Part shown: positions 1 to 6,949 of the stretch, in pieces | How positions within the stretch are numbered: the first letter of the stretch is position 1 | Layout: each line of letters opens with the position of its first letter | Source of the DNA: Steroidobacteraceae bacterium | GTDB lineage: Bacteria > Pseudomonadota > Gammaproteobacteria > Steroidobacterales > Steroidobacteraceae | Assembly (NCBI GenBank): GCA_025927665.1 | Contig: JAICKZ010000080.1 | Location: 1 to 11,517 of the forward strand | DNA: 11,517 nucleotides | Direction of reading: 5' to 3' | The notes under the pieces: model-generated | What the model saw: the letters and a program-made list of their open reading frames with translations, nothing else | The model's database searches: none | Told to the model about the DNA's origin: nothing | Program-made: the position numbers and the translations under genes

Positions 1-231
1 GGTTCATTGGACGCTGCGACTCGCAAGGCAACGGTAGGTTTGGTTGAGTTGCCTCATGCGCACACATTTGCCAACATCAATCTTACTGACAATGTCGTGC
101 GTTTCAGTACCAGCCGCTACAACCAGAATCCTTTGGTAGTTCAAGGTCCTGGTGCAGGACCCGAAGTCACTGCTGCCGGCGTGTTTGCAGATTTGCTGCG
201 TGTATGCGCCTATCTCGGCGCGAAACTCTAA
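1..231 (+). CDS. thrA: ThrA C-terminus (bifunctional aspartokinase / homoserine dehydrogenase), 5'-truncated
   Basis: This is the last 76 residues of a protein whose beginning lies left of the window; the frame is open from base 1 and stops with TAA at 229-231. The segment GPGAGPEVTAAGVFADLLR is the conserved end of the homoserine dehydrogenase domain, and in E. coli ThrA the matching stretch (GYGAGNDVTAAGVFADLLR) also sits at the C-terminus. The homoserine dehydrogenase part reduces aspartate semialdehyde to homoserine. That the upstream part carries an aspartokinase domain is inferred from the thrA-thrB-thrC order; a stand-alone homoserine dehydrogenase would usually carry a C-terminal ACT domain, which is absent here. 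thrB starts 13 bases after the stop, so the two are surely co-transcribed. Any threonine attenuator would lie upstream, outside the window. Confidence 0.9.
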   Translation, partial: GSLDAATRKATVGLVELPHAHTFANINLTDNVVRFSTSRYNQNPLVVQGPGAGPEVTAAGVFADLLRVCAYLGAKL

Positions 232-244
232 CGATCAAACTTTC

Positions 245-1192
245 ATGAACAATCAAACTTCAAACCGCATGTCTGCTACTGCATTTGCACCTGCGAGTGT
301 GGGGAATGTTGCTGTGGGCTTCGACGTACTGGGTTTAAGCGTACACGCCATTGGTGATCGAGTCACTGCGCGGCGTATTGATGAGCCCGGTGTACGCATT
401 GCTGCCATCAATGGTGTGGTGCGTGATTTACCGCTCGACGCCGAAAAAAATACCGCGGGTATGGCGGTGCTAAGCATCATCCGCGATCAACAATTAAAAC
501 ATGGTGTTGAACTGATCATTGAAAAAGGTATTCCATTGGGTTCTGGTTTAGGCGGCTCAGCAGCTTCTGCAGTTGCAGCAGTGGTTGCCGCGAATGCATT
601 GTTGTCACAACCACTGGATAAACTTGCATTGCTTAAGCATGCAATGAAAGGTGAAGAAGTTGCCAGTGGTTCGGCGCATGTCGATAATATTGCGCCTTCA
701 TTGTTTGGTGGCCTGGTCTTGACGGTGGGCATTGATAACCCCAACGTCAAACAAATTCCATTGCCAGCAAATGTGCGTTGTGTGCTGGTTCATCCCCATA
801 TGATTTTATCAACTCGTGAAGCGCGCAAGATTTTGAAACCCACTGTAAGTCTGTCCGATGTGATTTGGCAAACGGCCAATCTTGCAGGTTTTCTAACCGG
901 TTGCTTTACCGGTGATCTGCGCTTGATTGGTGAATCACTTGAAGATGTGATCATCGAACCGCAACGCCGTGTGTTGATTCCCGGTTTTGATGCCGTTAAA
1001 CACGCAGCTAAAGACGCCGGTGCACTGGGTTGCTCCATTTCCGGTGCCGGTCCTACCGTGTTTGCATGGTTACCCGTTGCAAGTGCAGAACGTGCTCGTG
1101 ATGGCATGGTTGCGGCGTTTAAAGCACATGGTTTGGGTAGCGATGCATGGATATCGCCATTGGAACCAAATGGTGCTCGACTGATTGATTAA
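245..1192 (+). CDS. thrB: Homoserine kinase (GHMP family)
   Basis: This 315-residue protein phosphorylates homoserine with ATP to O-phosphohomoserine, the substrate of ThrC. The GHMP ATP-binding loop is visible at about residues 96-108 (IPLGSGLGGSAAS). An N-terminal substrate motif (APASVGNVAVGFDVLG) lies at 16-30, and the C-terminal glycine-rich GHMP motif (CSISGAGPTVF) at 263-273. The length fits the family, which is about 310 residues. The frame is open upstream to an ATG at 152, but that would overlap the conserved end of ThrA by 80 bases, so I chose the ATG at 245. The ATG at 269 (residue 9) is also possible, because the conserved sequence begins just after it. No clear Shine-Dalgarno sequence precedes either start. 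The gene lies 13 bases after thrA and 20 bases before thrC, so it is an operon member. Confidence 0.95.
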   Translation: MNNQTSNRMSATAFAPASVGNVAVGFDVLGLSVHAIGDRVTARRIDEPGVRIAAINGVVRDLPLDAEKNTAGMAVLSIIRDQQLKHGVELIIEKGIPLGSGLGGSAASAVAAVVAANALLSQPLDKLALLKHAMKGEEVASGSAHVDNIAPSLFGGLVLTVGIDNPNVKQIPLPANVRCVLVHPHMILSTREARKILKPTVSLSDVIWQTANLAGFLTGCFTGDLRLIGESLEDVIIEPQRRVLIPGFDAVKHAAKDAGALGCSISGAGPTVFAWLPVASAERARDGMVAAFKAHGLGSDAWISPLEPNGARLID

Positions 1193-1212
1193 TTATTACT
1201 GCATTTTTTAAC

Positions 1213-2520
1213 ATGTTATTTCACAGCACTCGAAATTCTGAACACCGTGTTGGTTTAAGCGTCGCCATCGCACAAGGCATTGCGCCAGATGGTGGTCTAT
1301 ATGTTCCCGAATCGCTGCCAACATTCTCGGCACAAGATTTTGATGGCCTCACGGAACTTGCCGATATTGCGGTCAAACTTATCATGCCGTTTGCAGCAGG
1401 CGATGCAATGGCAGATTCGCTTAAAGACATCTGTCACGACGCTTTTAATTTTCCAGCGCCATTGGTGGAGTTGCATGGCACGCCCGGGCCGGCCAGTGTG
1501 TTGGAATTGTTTCATGGCCCAACCTCTGCATTCAAAGATTTTGGTGCACGATTTCTTGCGGCTTCGCTCGAACGCATTCGTGCTGCGAATCAGTCATCAC
1601 GTAAGCTCAATATATTGGTTGCAACTTCGGGTGATACCGGCGGCGCCGTGGCCGCAGCATTTTATCGTCGACCTTGGGTAGAGGTGGGCGTCTTGTATCC
1701 GAAAGGATTGGTATCACCACGTCAGGCACAACAGCTTGCATGTTGGGGCGATAACATTCGCACCCTCCGCGTGAATGGAACCTTTGATGAATGTCAACGC
1801 ATGGTGAAAGAAGCATTTGCTGATGTCGAGTTGCGAAAGACGTATGAGTTGTCCTCTGCAAATAGCATCAACGTGGGTCGTTTGTTACCACAGATGGTGT
1901 ACTACGCACGCAGCAGTCTTGAAATATGGCGACGCACTGGCAAACCTGCTAACTACATTATTCCCAGTGGCAACTTGGGAAACTCCATGGCCTGCATCTG
2001 GGTGAAGGCGATGGGTTTGCCGATTGGTAAAATTATACTGGCGACGAATGCAAATCGTACCATTGCGGACTTTCTTGATTCAGGTGAGTGGCGACCACGT
2101 GCAAGTATCGCAACGCTGGCCTCTGCAATGGATGTGGGTAATCCAAGTAATATGGAACGCTTGCGCGCTTTGTATAACTTTACACAGATTAAAGAACAAA
2201 TCGCTGCGGTGAGCGTTGATGATGCTGCGATTCGTTTGCGAATCAAGCATGATGCGCAAGTTTTGAAACAAATATGGTGTCCCCATACCGCCACTGCGGC
2301 GGAAGTATACTGGCATCTTCCTGCTGACCAGCAGACATTACATTGGGTGTTGGTATCGACAGCGCATCCCGCCAAGTTCAACGATATTGTTGAGCCCTTG
2401 ATCAATACAGCAGTACCGGTGCCACCGGCTTTGGCAAAATTGTTGTCATTGCCACAACACCAAACTGATATTGAAGCGCAATTGCCTGCATTAAAAGTAC
2501 AGTTGCAGGCATCGGTATGA
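1213..2520 (+). CDS. thrC: Threonine synthase (PLP-dependent)
   Basis: This 435-residue cytoplasmic enzyme converts O-phosphohomoserine to threonine and phosphate, the last step of the pathway. The PLP-binding lysine is K108 in the motif HGPTSAFKDFGARF (101-114). Other family blocks visible are ATSGDTGGAVAAAF, SANSINVGRLLPQ, the phosphate-binding PSGNLGNS and STAHPAKF near the end. It is close to E. coli ThrC (428 residues) over its full length, and the N-terminus matches that family's N-terminal domain from the first residues, which supports the ATG at 1213. There is no recognisable Shine-Dalgarno sequence; the bases before the ATG are T-rich. Its TGA overlaps the ATG of the next gene in the sequence ATGA, a typical arrangement for translational coupling. 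Confidence 0.96.
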   Translation: MLFHSTRNSEHRVGLSVAIAQGIAPDGGLYVPESLPTFSAQDFDGLTELADIAVKLIMPFAAGDAMADSLKDICHDAFNFPAPLVELHGTPGPASVLELFHGPTSAFKDFGARFLAASLERIRAANQSSRKLNILVATSGDTGGAVAAAFYRRPWVEVGVLYPKGLVSPRQAQQLACWGDNIRTLRVNGTFDECQRMVKEAFADVELRKTYELSSANSINVGRLLPQMVYYARSSLEIWRRTGKPANYIIPSGNLGNSMACIWVKAMGLPIGKIILATNANRTIADFLDSGEWRPRASIATLASAMDVGNPSNMERLRALYNFTQIKEQIAAVSVDDAAIRLRIKHDAQVLKQIWCPHTATAAEVYWHLPADQQTLHWVLVSTAHPAKFNDIVEPLINTAVPVPPALAKLLSLPQHQTDIEAQLPALKVQLQASV

Positions 2521-3101
2521 TTAATTTTGACGAGATACCCGTGTGGTTGTATGCCACTGCTGCTGGCGTGGTGATATTTGCGCTATTGATATACAGAGTT
2601 GTGCGCATGTATTTACGCAGTCGAACTCGTCGACTGAATGAGCAGCACATCGAATCCATTGCATACGAAGTGTTAAGAGATATTTTGATACCCAATGGCA
2701 ACGGTGGACAAATTCATATCAATTATTTGTTGTTGACTGAACGAGGGCTGATGGTAGTTGATTTGTTTGATATACCCGGATCGATATTTGCGGGTGATCA
2801 AATGCAGCAGTGGACTTCTATTGGTCGCAAGCGTCGTTATCAATTTTCAAATCCACAAAGCTTGTTGTACGACCGTATGGCTGCAGTTAAGTTGTTGGCC
2901 GGTACAGTACCCGTTGATGGTTGCTTGATCTTTACTACTCGTGGTGAATTTCCCAAGGGTAAGCCTAAGTATGTGGCGCGCATTGATGAGCTGGGAAATT
3001 ATTTTCCGATTGTTGACCGTTCGCGTGGCTATGTTGCTGGTGCCTTCAATGATGTATGGCGCAATGTGAAAGCCAATGCGCAACCGAATTTGCGAGCCTA
3101 G
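2517..3101 (+). CDS. Membrane-anchored NERD-like protein, probably catalytically inactive
   Basis: This 194-residue protein has one hydrophobic segment at about residues 8-29, followed by basic residues (RMYLRSRTRR), suggesting an inner-membrane anchor with a cytoplasmic body. Residues about 45-130 look like a NERD (nuclease-related) domain: a leading helix with YEVLRD, the two strands QIHINYLLLTERGLMVVD, a W-containing loop near residue 99 and the late SNPQSLLYDRMAAVKLL motif. NERD proteins usually carry an Asp in 'IDH' and an E-x-K in the second strand. Here those sites read I68-N69-Y70 and D82-L83-F84, so the putative metal and catalytic residues appear lost. The gene overlaps thrC by four bases and is therefore probably made together with the threonine enzymes. 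Its function is unknown; the fold assignment is by motif reading only, and a structural or regulatory role is inference. Confidence 0.75.
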   Translation: MINFDEIPVWLYATAAGVVIFALLIYRVVRMYLRSRTRRLNEQHIESIAYEVLRDILIPNGNGGQIHINYLLLTERGLMVVDLFDIPGSIFAGDQMQQWTSIGRKRRYQFSNPQSLLYDRMAAVKLLAGTVPVDGCLIFTTRGEFPKGKPKYVARIDELGNYFPIVDRSRGYVAGAFNDVWRNVKANAQPNLRA

Positions 3102-3110
3102 CTTTTAAAA

Positions 3111-3126
3111 ATCAATCGATCAATCG
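3111..3126 (+). repeat. Two-copy 8-bp tandem repeat (ATCAATCG)
   Basis: Two perfect head-to-tail copies of ATCAATCG lie in the 49-bp gap between the NERD gene and the transporter gene. The repeat is visible directly. It may be chance in a short AT-rich gap, and I assign it no function. Confidence 0.5.
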
Positions 3127-3150
3127 TTTCTGAATCCGAGAATTTGATTA

Positions 3151-4401
3151 GTGCAAACAGACTCACCATTAACAGCGACAAAAACCATTGGCTTTACGGA
3201 GTTCTTAGTTCTGGTTGGAGTGATGTTGTCTGCGCAGGCTTTGGCGATAGATGCAATGTTGCCAGCATTGCCAACGATTGCTCATGCGCTTGGCATCAAT
3301 GACGAGAACCATGCGCAGTGGATTATTACTGCCTATGTCGCTGGAATGGGGATGGGGCAATTATTCTGGGGCGTGCTGTCCGATCGTTTCGGCAGGCGTA
3401 CTGTGTTGTTGGTGGGATTGGCGAGTTATTCGATAGCCGCGTTGCTGGCAGCATTGTCAAACAGTTTTCACAGCTTGTTGATGTGGCGATTTATTCATGG
3501 CGTTGCGGCTGCCAGCATGGTGATATCGCGCTCAGTGGTTCGCGATCTGTATGAAGGTCGACAAATGGCGCGAGTGATGTCGTTATCGTCGATCGTTTTC
3601 ATCATGATCCCAATTATTGCACCGACCATTGGGCAACTAGTATTGCTAGTGGCGCCTTGGCGTTTTTTATTCGTGATGTTCAGCATCTTCGCCATGGCGG
3701 TATGGACATGGGTCGTACTACGTCTGCCAGAAACATTGCATCCTGAATATCGACGTACATTGTCAGTGGTTCACATTGGTCAAGCTTTCCGGCAAGTGCT
3801 CGGTAATCGAGCTTCAATGTGCTACACCTTTGGAGTCACGATGATATTTGGTTCCATCATTGCCTATGTTGGTATGGTGCAGCAGATTTTTGCTGAAGTA
3901 TTTCATCGACCCAGTGCTATGCCCACCATGTTTGCACTATGCGCTGCCTCCATCGGTATTGCCTCCTTTACTAATTCCAAAATAGTGATACGTCTTGGAA
4001 TGCGCGTCGTTTCGCAAACCGGATTGTTGTTGTATCTCGTCATTGCATGCATTCACTTGGTCGTTGCGATATTGGGAATGGACTCGCTTATCACTTTCGT
4101 GCTGCTACAGGCATTGCTGATGAACTGCATGGGACTGATGATTGGTAATTTCAATACGATGGCGATGGAACCAATGGGTTCCGTTGCAGGTGTGGCCGCG
4201 TCATTACAAGGTGGCATTGCCAGTGCATGCGGCGCATTAGTGGGTGCATTTATCGGCTACTTCTTTAATGGAACAACCATTCCATTGACCATTGGTGCGA
4301 TTTGCTGCGGCGTCCTGACGCTTGGGCTGGTGTTGATTGCAGAGAATGGAAAATTGTTCAGAGCTCATCATGCGACCCCGTTACCGATGATTGCTGAGTA
4401 G
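3151..4401 (+). CDS. Bcr/CflA-type major facilitator efflux transporter
   Basis: This 416-residue protein is rich in hydrophobic helices throughout (about 12) and looks like a proton-driven drug or metabolite exporter of the inner membrane. Helix 1 holds LAIDAMLPALP (residues 31-41), with the intramembrane Asp (D35) characteristic of the Bcr/CflA group. The MFS signature loop GVLSDRFGRRTVLL lies at 74-87 after helix 2, and SRSVVRDLYEG at 126-136 matches the segment after helix 4. The start is GTG at 3151: an in-frame TGA lies just upstream at 3145 and the next Met (residue 25) falls inside helix 1. The ribosome-binding site is weak. It lies 49 bases after the NERD gene on the same strand, with no clear terminator between them, so read-through from the threonine operon is plausible. 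The substrate cannot be told from sequence; threonine or homoserine export is speculation. Confidence 0.92.
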   Translation: MQTDSPLTATKTIGFTEFLVLVGVMLSAQALAIDAMLPALPTIAHALGINDENHAQWIITAYVAGMGMGQLFWGVLSDRFGRRTVLLVGLASYSIAALLAALSNSFHSLLMWRFIHGVAAASMVISRSVVRDLYEGRQMARVMSLSSIVFIMIPIIAPTIGQLVLLVAPWRFLFVMFSIFAMAVWTWVVLRLPETLHPEYRRTLSVVHIGQAFRQVLGNRASMCYTFGVTMIFGSIIAYVGMVQQIFAEVFHRPSAMPTMFALCAASIGIASFTNSKIVIRLGMRVVSQTGLLLYLVIACIHLVVAILGMDSLITFVLLQALLMNCMGLMIGNFNTMAMEPMGSVAGVAASLQGGIASACGALVGAFIGYFFNGTTIPLTIGAICCGVLTLGLVLIAENGKLFRAHHATPLPMIAE

Positions 4402-4468
4402 TTGAATCTTCGAAGCTCAACATGGCAGATGGTTTGGCAACGTAATTGCAACTCAGTGCCAGCCAAAC
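4402..4468. terminator. Weak inverted repeats in the convergent gap (possible terminator)
   Basis: Two structures lie between the convergent transporter and tatD genes. At 4402-4422, GTTGA pairs with TCAAC around the small palindrome CTTCGAAG. At 4432-4438, GTTTGGC is the reverse complement of GCCAAAC at 4462-4468, the latter inside the last codons of tatD. Neither is followed by a T-run on either strand, so these are poor intrinsic terminators. Convergent genes do need to stop somewhere here, which is the main argument for reporting them. Confidence 0.25.
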
Positions 4469-5250
4469 AATCTTTCAGCATTTGCCGTCGTCGCCACTGC
4501 CAAGACGTCGATCGACTCATCGCGACACATCGCCAACTGATTCAACACTGCGGGTAGGTACATGGGTTCATTACGACGTGCTGCAGGCTTCGGTTTCAAG
4601 TTACGCGGAATCAAATAGGGCGCATCGGTCTCGATCAACAGGCGCTCCAGTGGAATGTAGCGCACTGCATCGCGCAGCGACTGACCACGGCGTTCATCGC
4701 AGATCCAGCCAGTAATACCTATGTACAGATCCATATCGAGATATTTCTTTACCTGATCCGAGGTGCCAGTAAAGCAATGCGCCACAGCGCCTTTCAATTG
4801 CGAACGGTAGTCACTCAAGATACTAACAAACGCCTCATGTGCATCGCGTTCGTGTAGAAATACCGGCTTGCCGATCTTCACAGCGCATTCCAATTGCCAG
4901 CGAAAAGCATTTTCCTGATCGATGTGTGTAGAAAAATTGCGAAAATAATCCAGTCCACATTCTCCCACCGCCAGTATTTCGGGTTGCTGCATCAGTTCCA
5001 GTAATATTGCTCGACCTGCCGATGTTAAATCCTTGGCATGATGTGGATGCACGCCCGCAGTTGAACGTAATTTATCCGGATGATGTTTGACCAATGTTAA
5101 TGCCGCTTGACTATGCACAACATCACTACCGGTAATTATCATTCTTTTTACACCCGCAGCCGCGGCGCGAGTCAAGACGGTATCACGATCGACATCAAAA
5201 CTGTCATGTGTCAGGTTAAGTCCAATGTCGATCAATTCCAGCGCAGCCAT
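4453..5250 (-). CDS. tatD: TatD family metal-dependent DNase
   Basis: This 265-residue TIM-barrel hydrolase matches E. coli TatD along its whole length. TatD is a cytoplasmic Mg-dependent 3'-5' exonuclease linked to DNA repair and, in some organisms, apoptosis-like DNA degradation. Visible landmarks are STAGVHPHHA (63-72), the metal-binding GECGLDYFRNFS with E97, FLHERDAHE with H133, AHCFTG with H158, YIGITGWICDERRG (176-189) and the C-terminal ETDAPYL with D209. Like E. coli TatD, and unlike the YcfH and YjjV paralogues, it has DIGLNL (8-13) in place of the N-terminal H-x-H metal motif, which identifies the true TatD subtype. Despite the name, TatD is not needed for Tat export, and no tatABC genes lie here. 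It faces the transporter gene and is divergent from the TPR gene. The ribosome-binding site is weak. Confidence 0.95.
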   Translation of the reverse strand: MAALELIDIGLNLTHDSFDVDRDTVLTRAAAAGVKRMIITGSDVVHSQAALTLVKHHPDKLRSTAGVHPHHAKDLTSAGRAILLELMQQPEILAVGECGLDYFRNFSTHIDQENAFRWQLECAVKIGKPVFLHERDAHEAFVSILSDYRSQLKGAVAHCFTGTSDQVKKYLDMDLYIGITGWICDERRGQSLRDAVRYIPLERLLIETDAPYLIPRNLKPKPAARRNEPMYLPAVLNQLAMCRDESIDVLAVATTANAERLFGWH

Positions 5251-5284
5251 TGGTATCTACTCGTGTGCATATAAAGAAAGGGCA

Positions 5285-5299
5285 TTGTAATCGTAACGC
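5285..5299 (-). promoter_or_regulatory. Possible -10 region of the tatD promoter
   Basis: Read on the - strand, the divergent gap contains TACAAT, one base off the sigma-70 -10 consensus, about 35 bases before the tatD ATG. I see no convincing -35 hexamer at the usual distance. The gap must carry a promoter for at least one of the two divergent genes, but the exact site is a guess. Confidence 0.25.
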
Positions 5300-5305
5300 G
5301 AGTGA

Positions 5306-5324
5306 GTAATGATCACGTTATTAC
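5306..5324. promoter_or_regulatory. Imperfect palindrome in the divergent gap (possible operator)
   Basis: GTAAT at 5306-5310 is mirrored by ATTAC at 5320-5324, with partial symmetry inside (GTAATGATCACGTTATTAC). It is a 19-bp imperfect dyad placed between two divergent genes, where a repressor or activator could act on either. The bound protein, if any, is unknown, and an AT-rich dyad of this size may be chance. Confidence 0.25.
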
Positions 5325-5343
5325 CGTTGTATGTGAGTGAATC

Positions 5344-6105
5344 TTGGACTGGCTGCAAAAATATGCTCTTGTTCTGATGTGCGCGCTAAGCTGTGTCTGT
5401 ATAAGTGGCAGCTCAATAGCGCAGTCGTCTCAGGAAGCATTGAATGACCTGGTTGGTCGAGTTGAATATTCATTTTATTCCAGTGATAAGTCGGCATTAA
5501 AGCAGAGCTTGGACGCATTGGAAAAAGTCGAGATTGATGATGCGCGCCGCGCTGATCAAATCAATGCATTGAATTTTGGTCGCTGGAAACTGGCACAGTT
5601 GTATGCCGAAAAAAAAATGACTGGCGAAGCGGGCGATCTGGCCGACAAGTGCACTGAGTCTATTGAAGTAAAAAAATTCAGCAAGAAAGCCAAAGCCGAA
5701 CACGAAGCCTTAGTGGCCGCTTGTTACGCAGTGCTTGCGGAAGTGCGATTTGTGCGCACACTGTGGTATCGCAATTCCATTGATGATCATCTACAAAAAG
5801 CGCTTAAACTTGATCCGAAGAATCTGCAAGTGGAATTCGTCGCTGCATGGGCCAAAGCATTTCGTGAACCCGCCGCGCCAGAATCATACTCTGCGCTTAA
5901 ACAAGTAGTAGCGGCATTCGCGGACAGCGCGGGTCGATTGCAAGATACAGGTTGGGGATATGCCGAAGCGTTATACCTGCTGGGCAAAGCCGAGTTGACG
6001 CGTCACGATAATTTGGCGGCACGCAATGCGCTAGAGCGCGCCGTGGTGATTGCGCCGGACTATGTTGGCGCGCAAGCATTATTGAAACAGTTGTCAGTTA
6101 GATAG
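5344..6105 (+). CDS. Exported TPR-like protein of unknown function
   Basis: This 253-residue protein has a likely signal peptide: a positive charge near the start (K6), a hydrophobic core at about residues 7-22, and a probable cleavage site SSIA|QS after residue 26. The mature part is almost entirely helical in character. At least two segments resemble tetratricopeptide repeats: the region ending ALKLDPKNLQVEF (153-165) and the final one, LGKAELTRHDNLAARNALERAVVIAPDYVGAQALLKQL (given by position as 213-250). TPRs usually hold protein partners. The start is TTG at 5344; an in-frame TGA lies at 5338, and the next Met (residue 12) would cut the signal peptide. A weak GTGAG precedes the TTG. The stop lies two bases before the metallopeptidase ATG, so the two genes are almost certainly one operon. 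I do not recognise a specific family. Confidence 0.8.
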   Translation: MDWLQKYALVLMCALSCVCISGSSIAQSSQEALNDLVGRVEYSFYSSDKSALKQSLDALEKVEIDDARRADQINALNFGRWKLAQLYAEKKMTGEAGDLADKCTESIEVKKFSKKAKAEHEALVAACYAVLAEVRFVRTLWYRNSIDDHLQKALKLDPKNLQVEFVAAWAKAFREPAAPESYSALKQVVAAFADSAGRLQDTGWGYAEALYLLGKAELTRHDNLAARNALERAVVIAPDYVGAQALLKQLSVR

Positions 6106-6107
6106 CA

Positions 6108-6857
6108 ATGAATCAAGTCATCAACAAGGTCTCTCCACAACTTCCATTGTTTTCCGCTCAAGAAGACCCGCGAGTCTGGCAGGTGCGGGTCAGTCAACGC
6201 GCTCGACGTTTATCAGTACGTGTGTATCCGGCCGGTCGTGTTGAGGTGGTTGTGCCACGCAGTACGGCGGCGTGGAAGGTGCAGCAATTTGTCAGTCGTC
6301 ATCGCCAATGGATTGATGAACGCGTTCGTGAATCTTCCGCTCAACAAGTGACTCTGCATCCACCCCAGGAAATTCTGTTACCCGCAATCGAAAGACAGGT
6401 ACGGGTTGAGCATGCGTTATCAGCGAATTCCACACGTTTGCGAGTGATAGATGATCATTGTATTCAGCTGCGTGGCAAACTGGACCCGCCTGCGGAATGG
6501 GCGCGGATACTGAATCGTTGGTTGATGAAGACAGCTGAAGTCGAGTTTTCACGACGTGTTCAGCAACTTGCCACAACGTATGGGTTCGAGTTTGAGCGTG
6601 TACAAATTCGCAGGCAACGTACACGCTGGGGTAGTTGTTCATCGCGCGGTACGATTAGCTTGAATGTATGCGCGCTATTTTTGCGACCCGAAGTATTGCG
6701 ATACTTATTGATTCATGAGCTGTGTCATACGCGACAGATGAATCATTCACGGCGTTTCTGGAAACTGGTTGCCAGTTGCGAACCTGGCTATCGTGAATTG
6801 GATCATGAATTAACCGCTGCCTGGCGACATGTGCCGCCATGGGTATTTGCTATCTAG
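6108..6857 (+). CDS. YgjP-type (M48-like) zinc metallopeptidase
   Basis: This 249-residue protein belongs to the YgjP-like/DUF45 metallopeptidase group. The zinc site is visible as HELCH at residues 203-207 with a third ligand, H213, in MNHSRRFW (211-218). Upstream, RTRWGSCSSRGTISLN (171-186) is the hallmark motif of the family. The N-terminal half, which has WQVRVSQRARRLSVRVYP at 24-41, is the usual beta-rich part. There is no signal peptide, so the enzyme should be cytoplasmic. Its substrate is unknown in this family. The ATG at 6108 lies two bases after the TPR gene stop, which suggests translational coupling. It ends about 90 bases before kynA, which is probably transcribed separately. 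Confidence 0.92.
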   Translation: MNQVINKVSPQLPLFSAQEDPRVWQVRVSQRARRLSVRVYPAGRVEVVVPRSTAAWKVQQFVSRHRQWIDERVRESSAQQVTLHPPQEILLPAIERQVRVEHALSANSTRLRVIDDHCIQLRGKLDPPAEWARILNRWLMKTAEVEFSRRVQQLATTYGFEFERVQIRRQRTRWGSCSSRGTISLNVCALFLRPEVLRYLLIHELCHTRQMNHSRRFWKLVASCEPGYRELDHELTAAWRHVPPWVFAI

Positions 6858-6860
6858 ACC

Positions 6861-6866
6861 TATAAT
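6861..6866 (+). promoter_or_regulatory. Possible kynA promoter -10 element
   Basis: A perfect TATAAT lies four bases after the metallopeptidase stop and 83 bases before the kynA ATG. No good -35 hexamer is visible 16-18 bases upstream, a stretch that falls within the end of the preceding gene. If used, transcription would begin near 6873 and leave a leader of roughly 75 bases. Confidence 0.35.
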
Positions 6867-6872
6867 ATCTTT

Positions 6873-6893
6873 CTCTCGCCGCTTGCAAGAGAG
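6873..6893 (+). promoter_or_regulatory. Short hairpin in the kynA leader
   Basis: CTCTC at 6873-6877 pairs with GAGAG at 6889-6893, and CTTGCAAG in the loop is itself a palindrome. The hairpin sits just upstream of the GGAAGGA ribosome-binding-like sequence at 6897-6903. It has no T-run after it, so it is not a good terminator for the preceding gene. A regulatory role is a guess. Confidence 0.25.
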
Positions 6894-6912
6894 GGTGGAA
6901 GGATTTCTGAAT

Positions 6913-6930
6913 ATGTTGAGATCTTTGTAA
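6913..6930 (+). other. Five-codon upstream ORF in the kynA leader
   Basis: GGAAGGA at 6897-6903, one of the two best Shine-Dalgarno sequences in the window, is followed nine bases later by an ATG that opens a five-codon frame (MLRSL, stop TAA at 6928-6930). It is out of frame with kynA, whose own ATG 20 bases further on has no Shine-Dalgarno sequence. It could act as a translational leader for kynA, or be chance. Confidence 0.3.
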
Positions 6931-6949
6931 GACTTCATTTCTGATCATC

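Noticed and set aside
152..244. N-terminal extension of homoserine kinase from an upstream ATG
   Set aside because: It would overlap the conserved end of ThrA by 80 bases and adds residues with no counterpart in the family; the ATG at 245 gives the normal length.
1953..2405. 150-codon open frame on the - strand
   Set aside because: It lies wholly inside thrC, whose full-length family match is clear; the antisense translation has no recognisable motif.
4446..4715. 89-codon open frame on the + strand
   Set aside because: It is antisense to the conserved C-terminal half of tatD and shows no family features.
4453..5250. Missing N-terminal H-x-H in the TatD protein as a sign of inactivation
   Set aside because: E. 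coli TatD has the same D-I-G-x-N-L sequence at this place; it marks the subtype and is not a defect.
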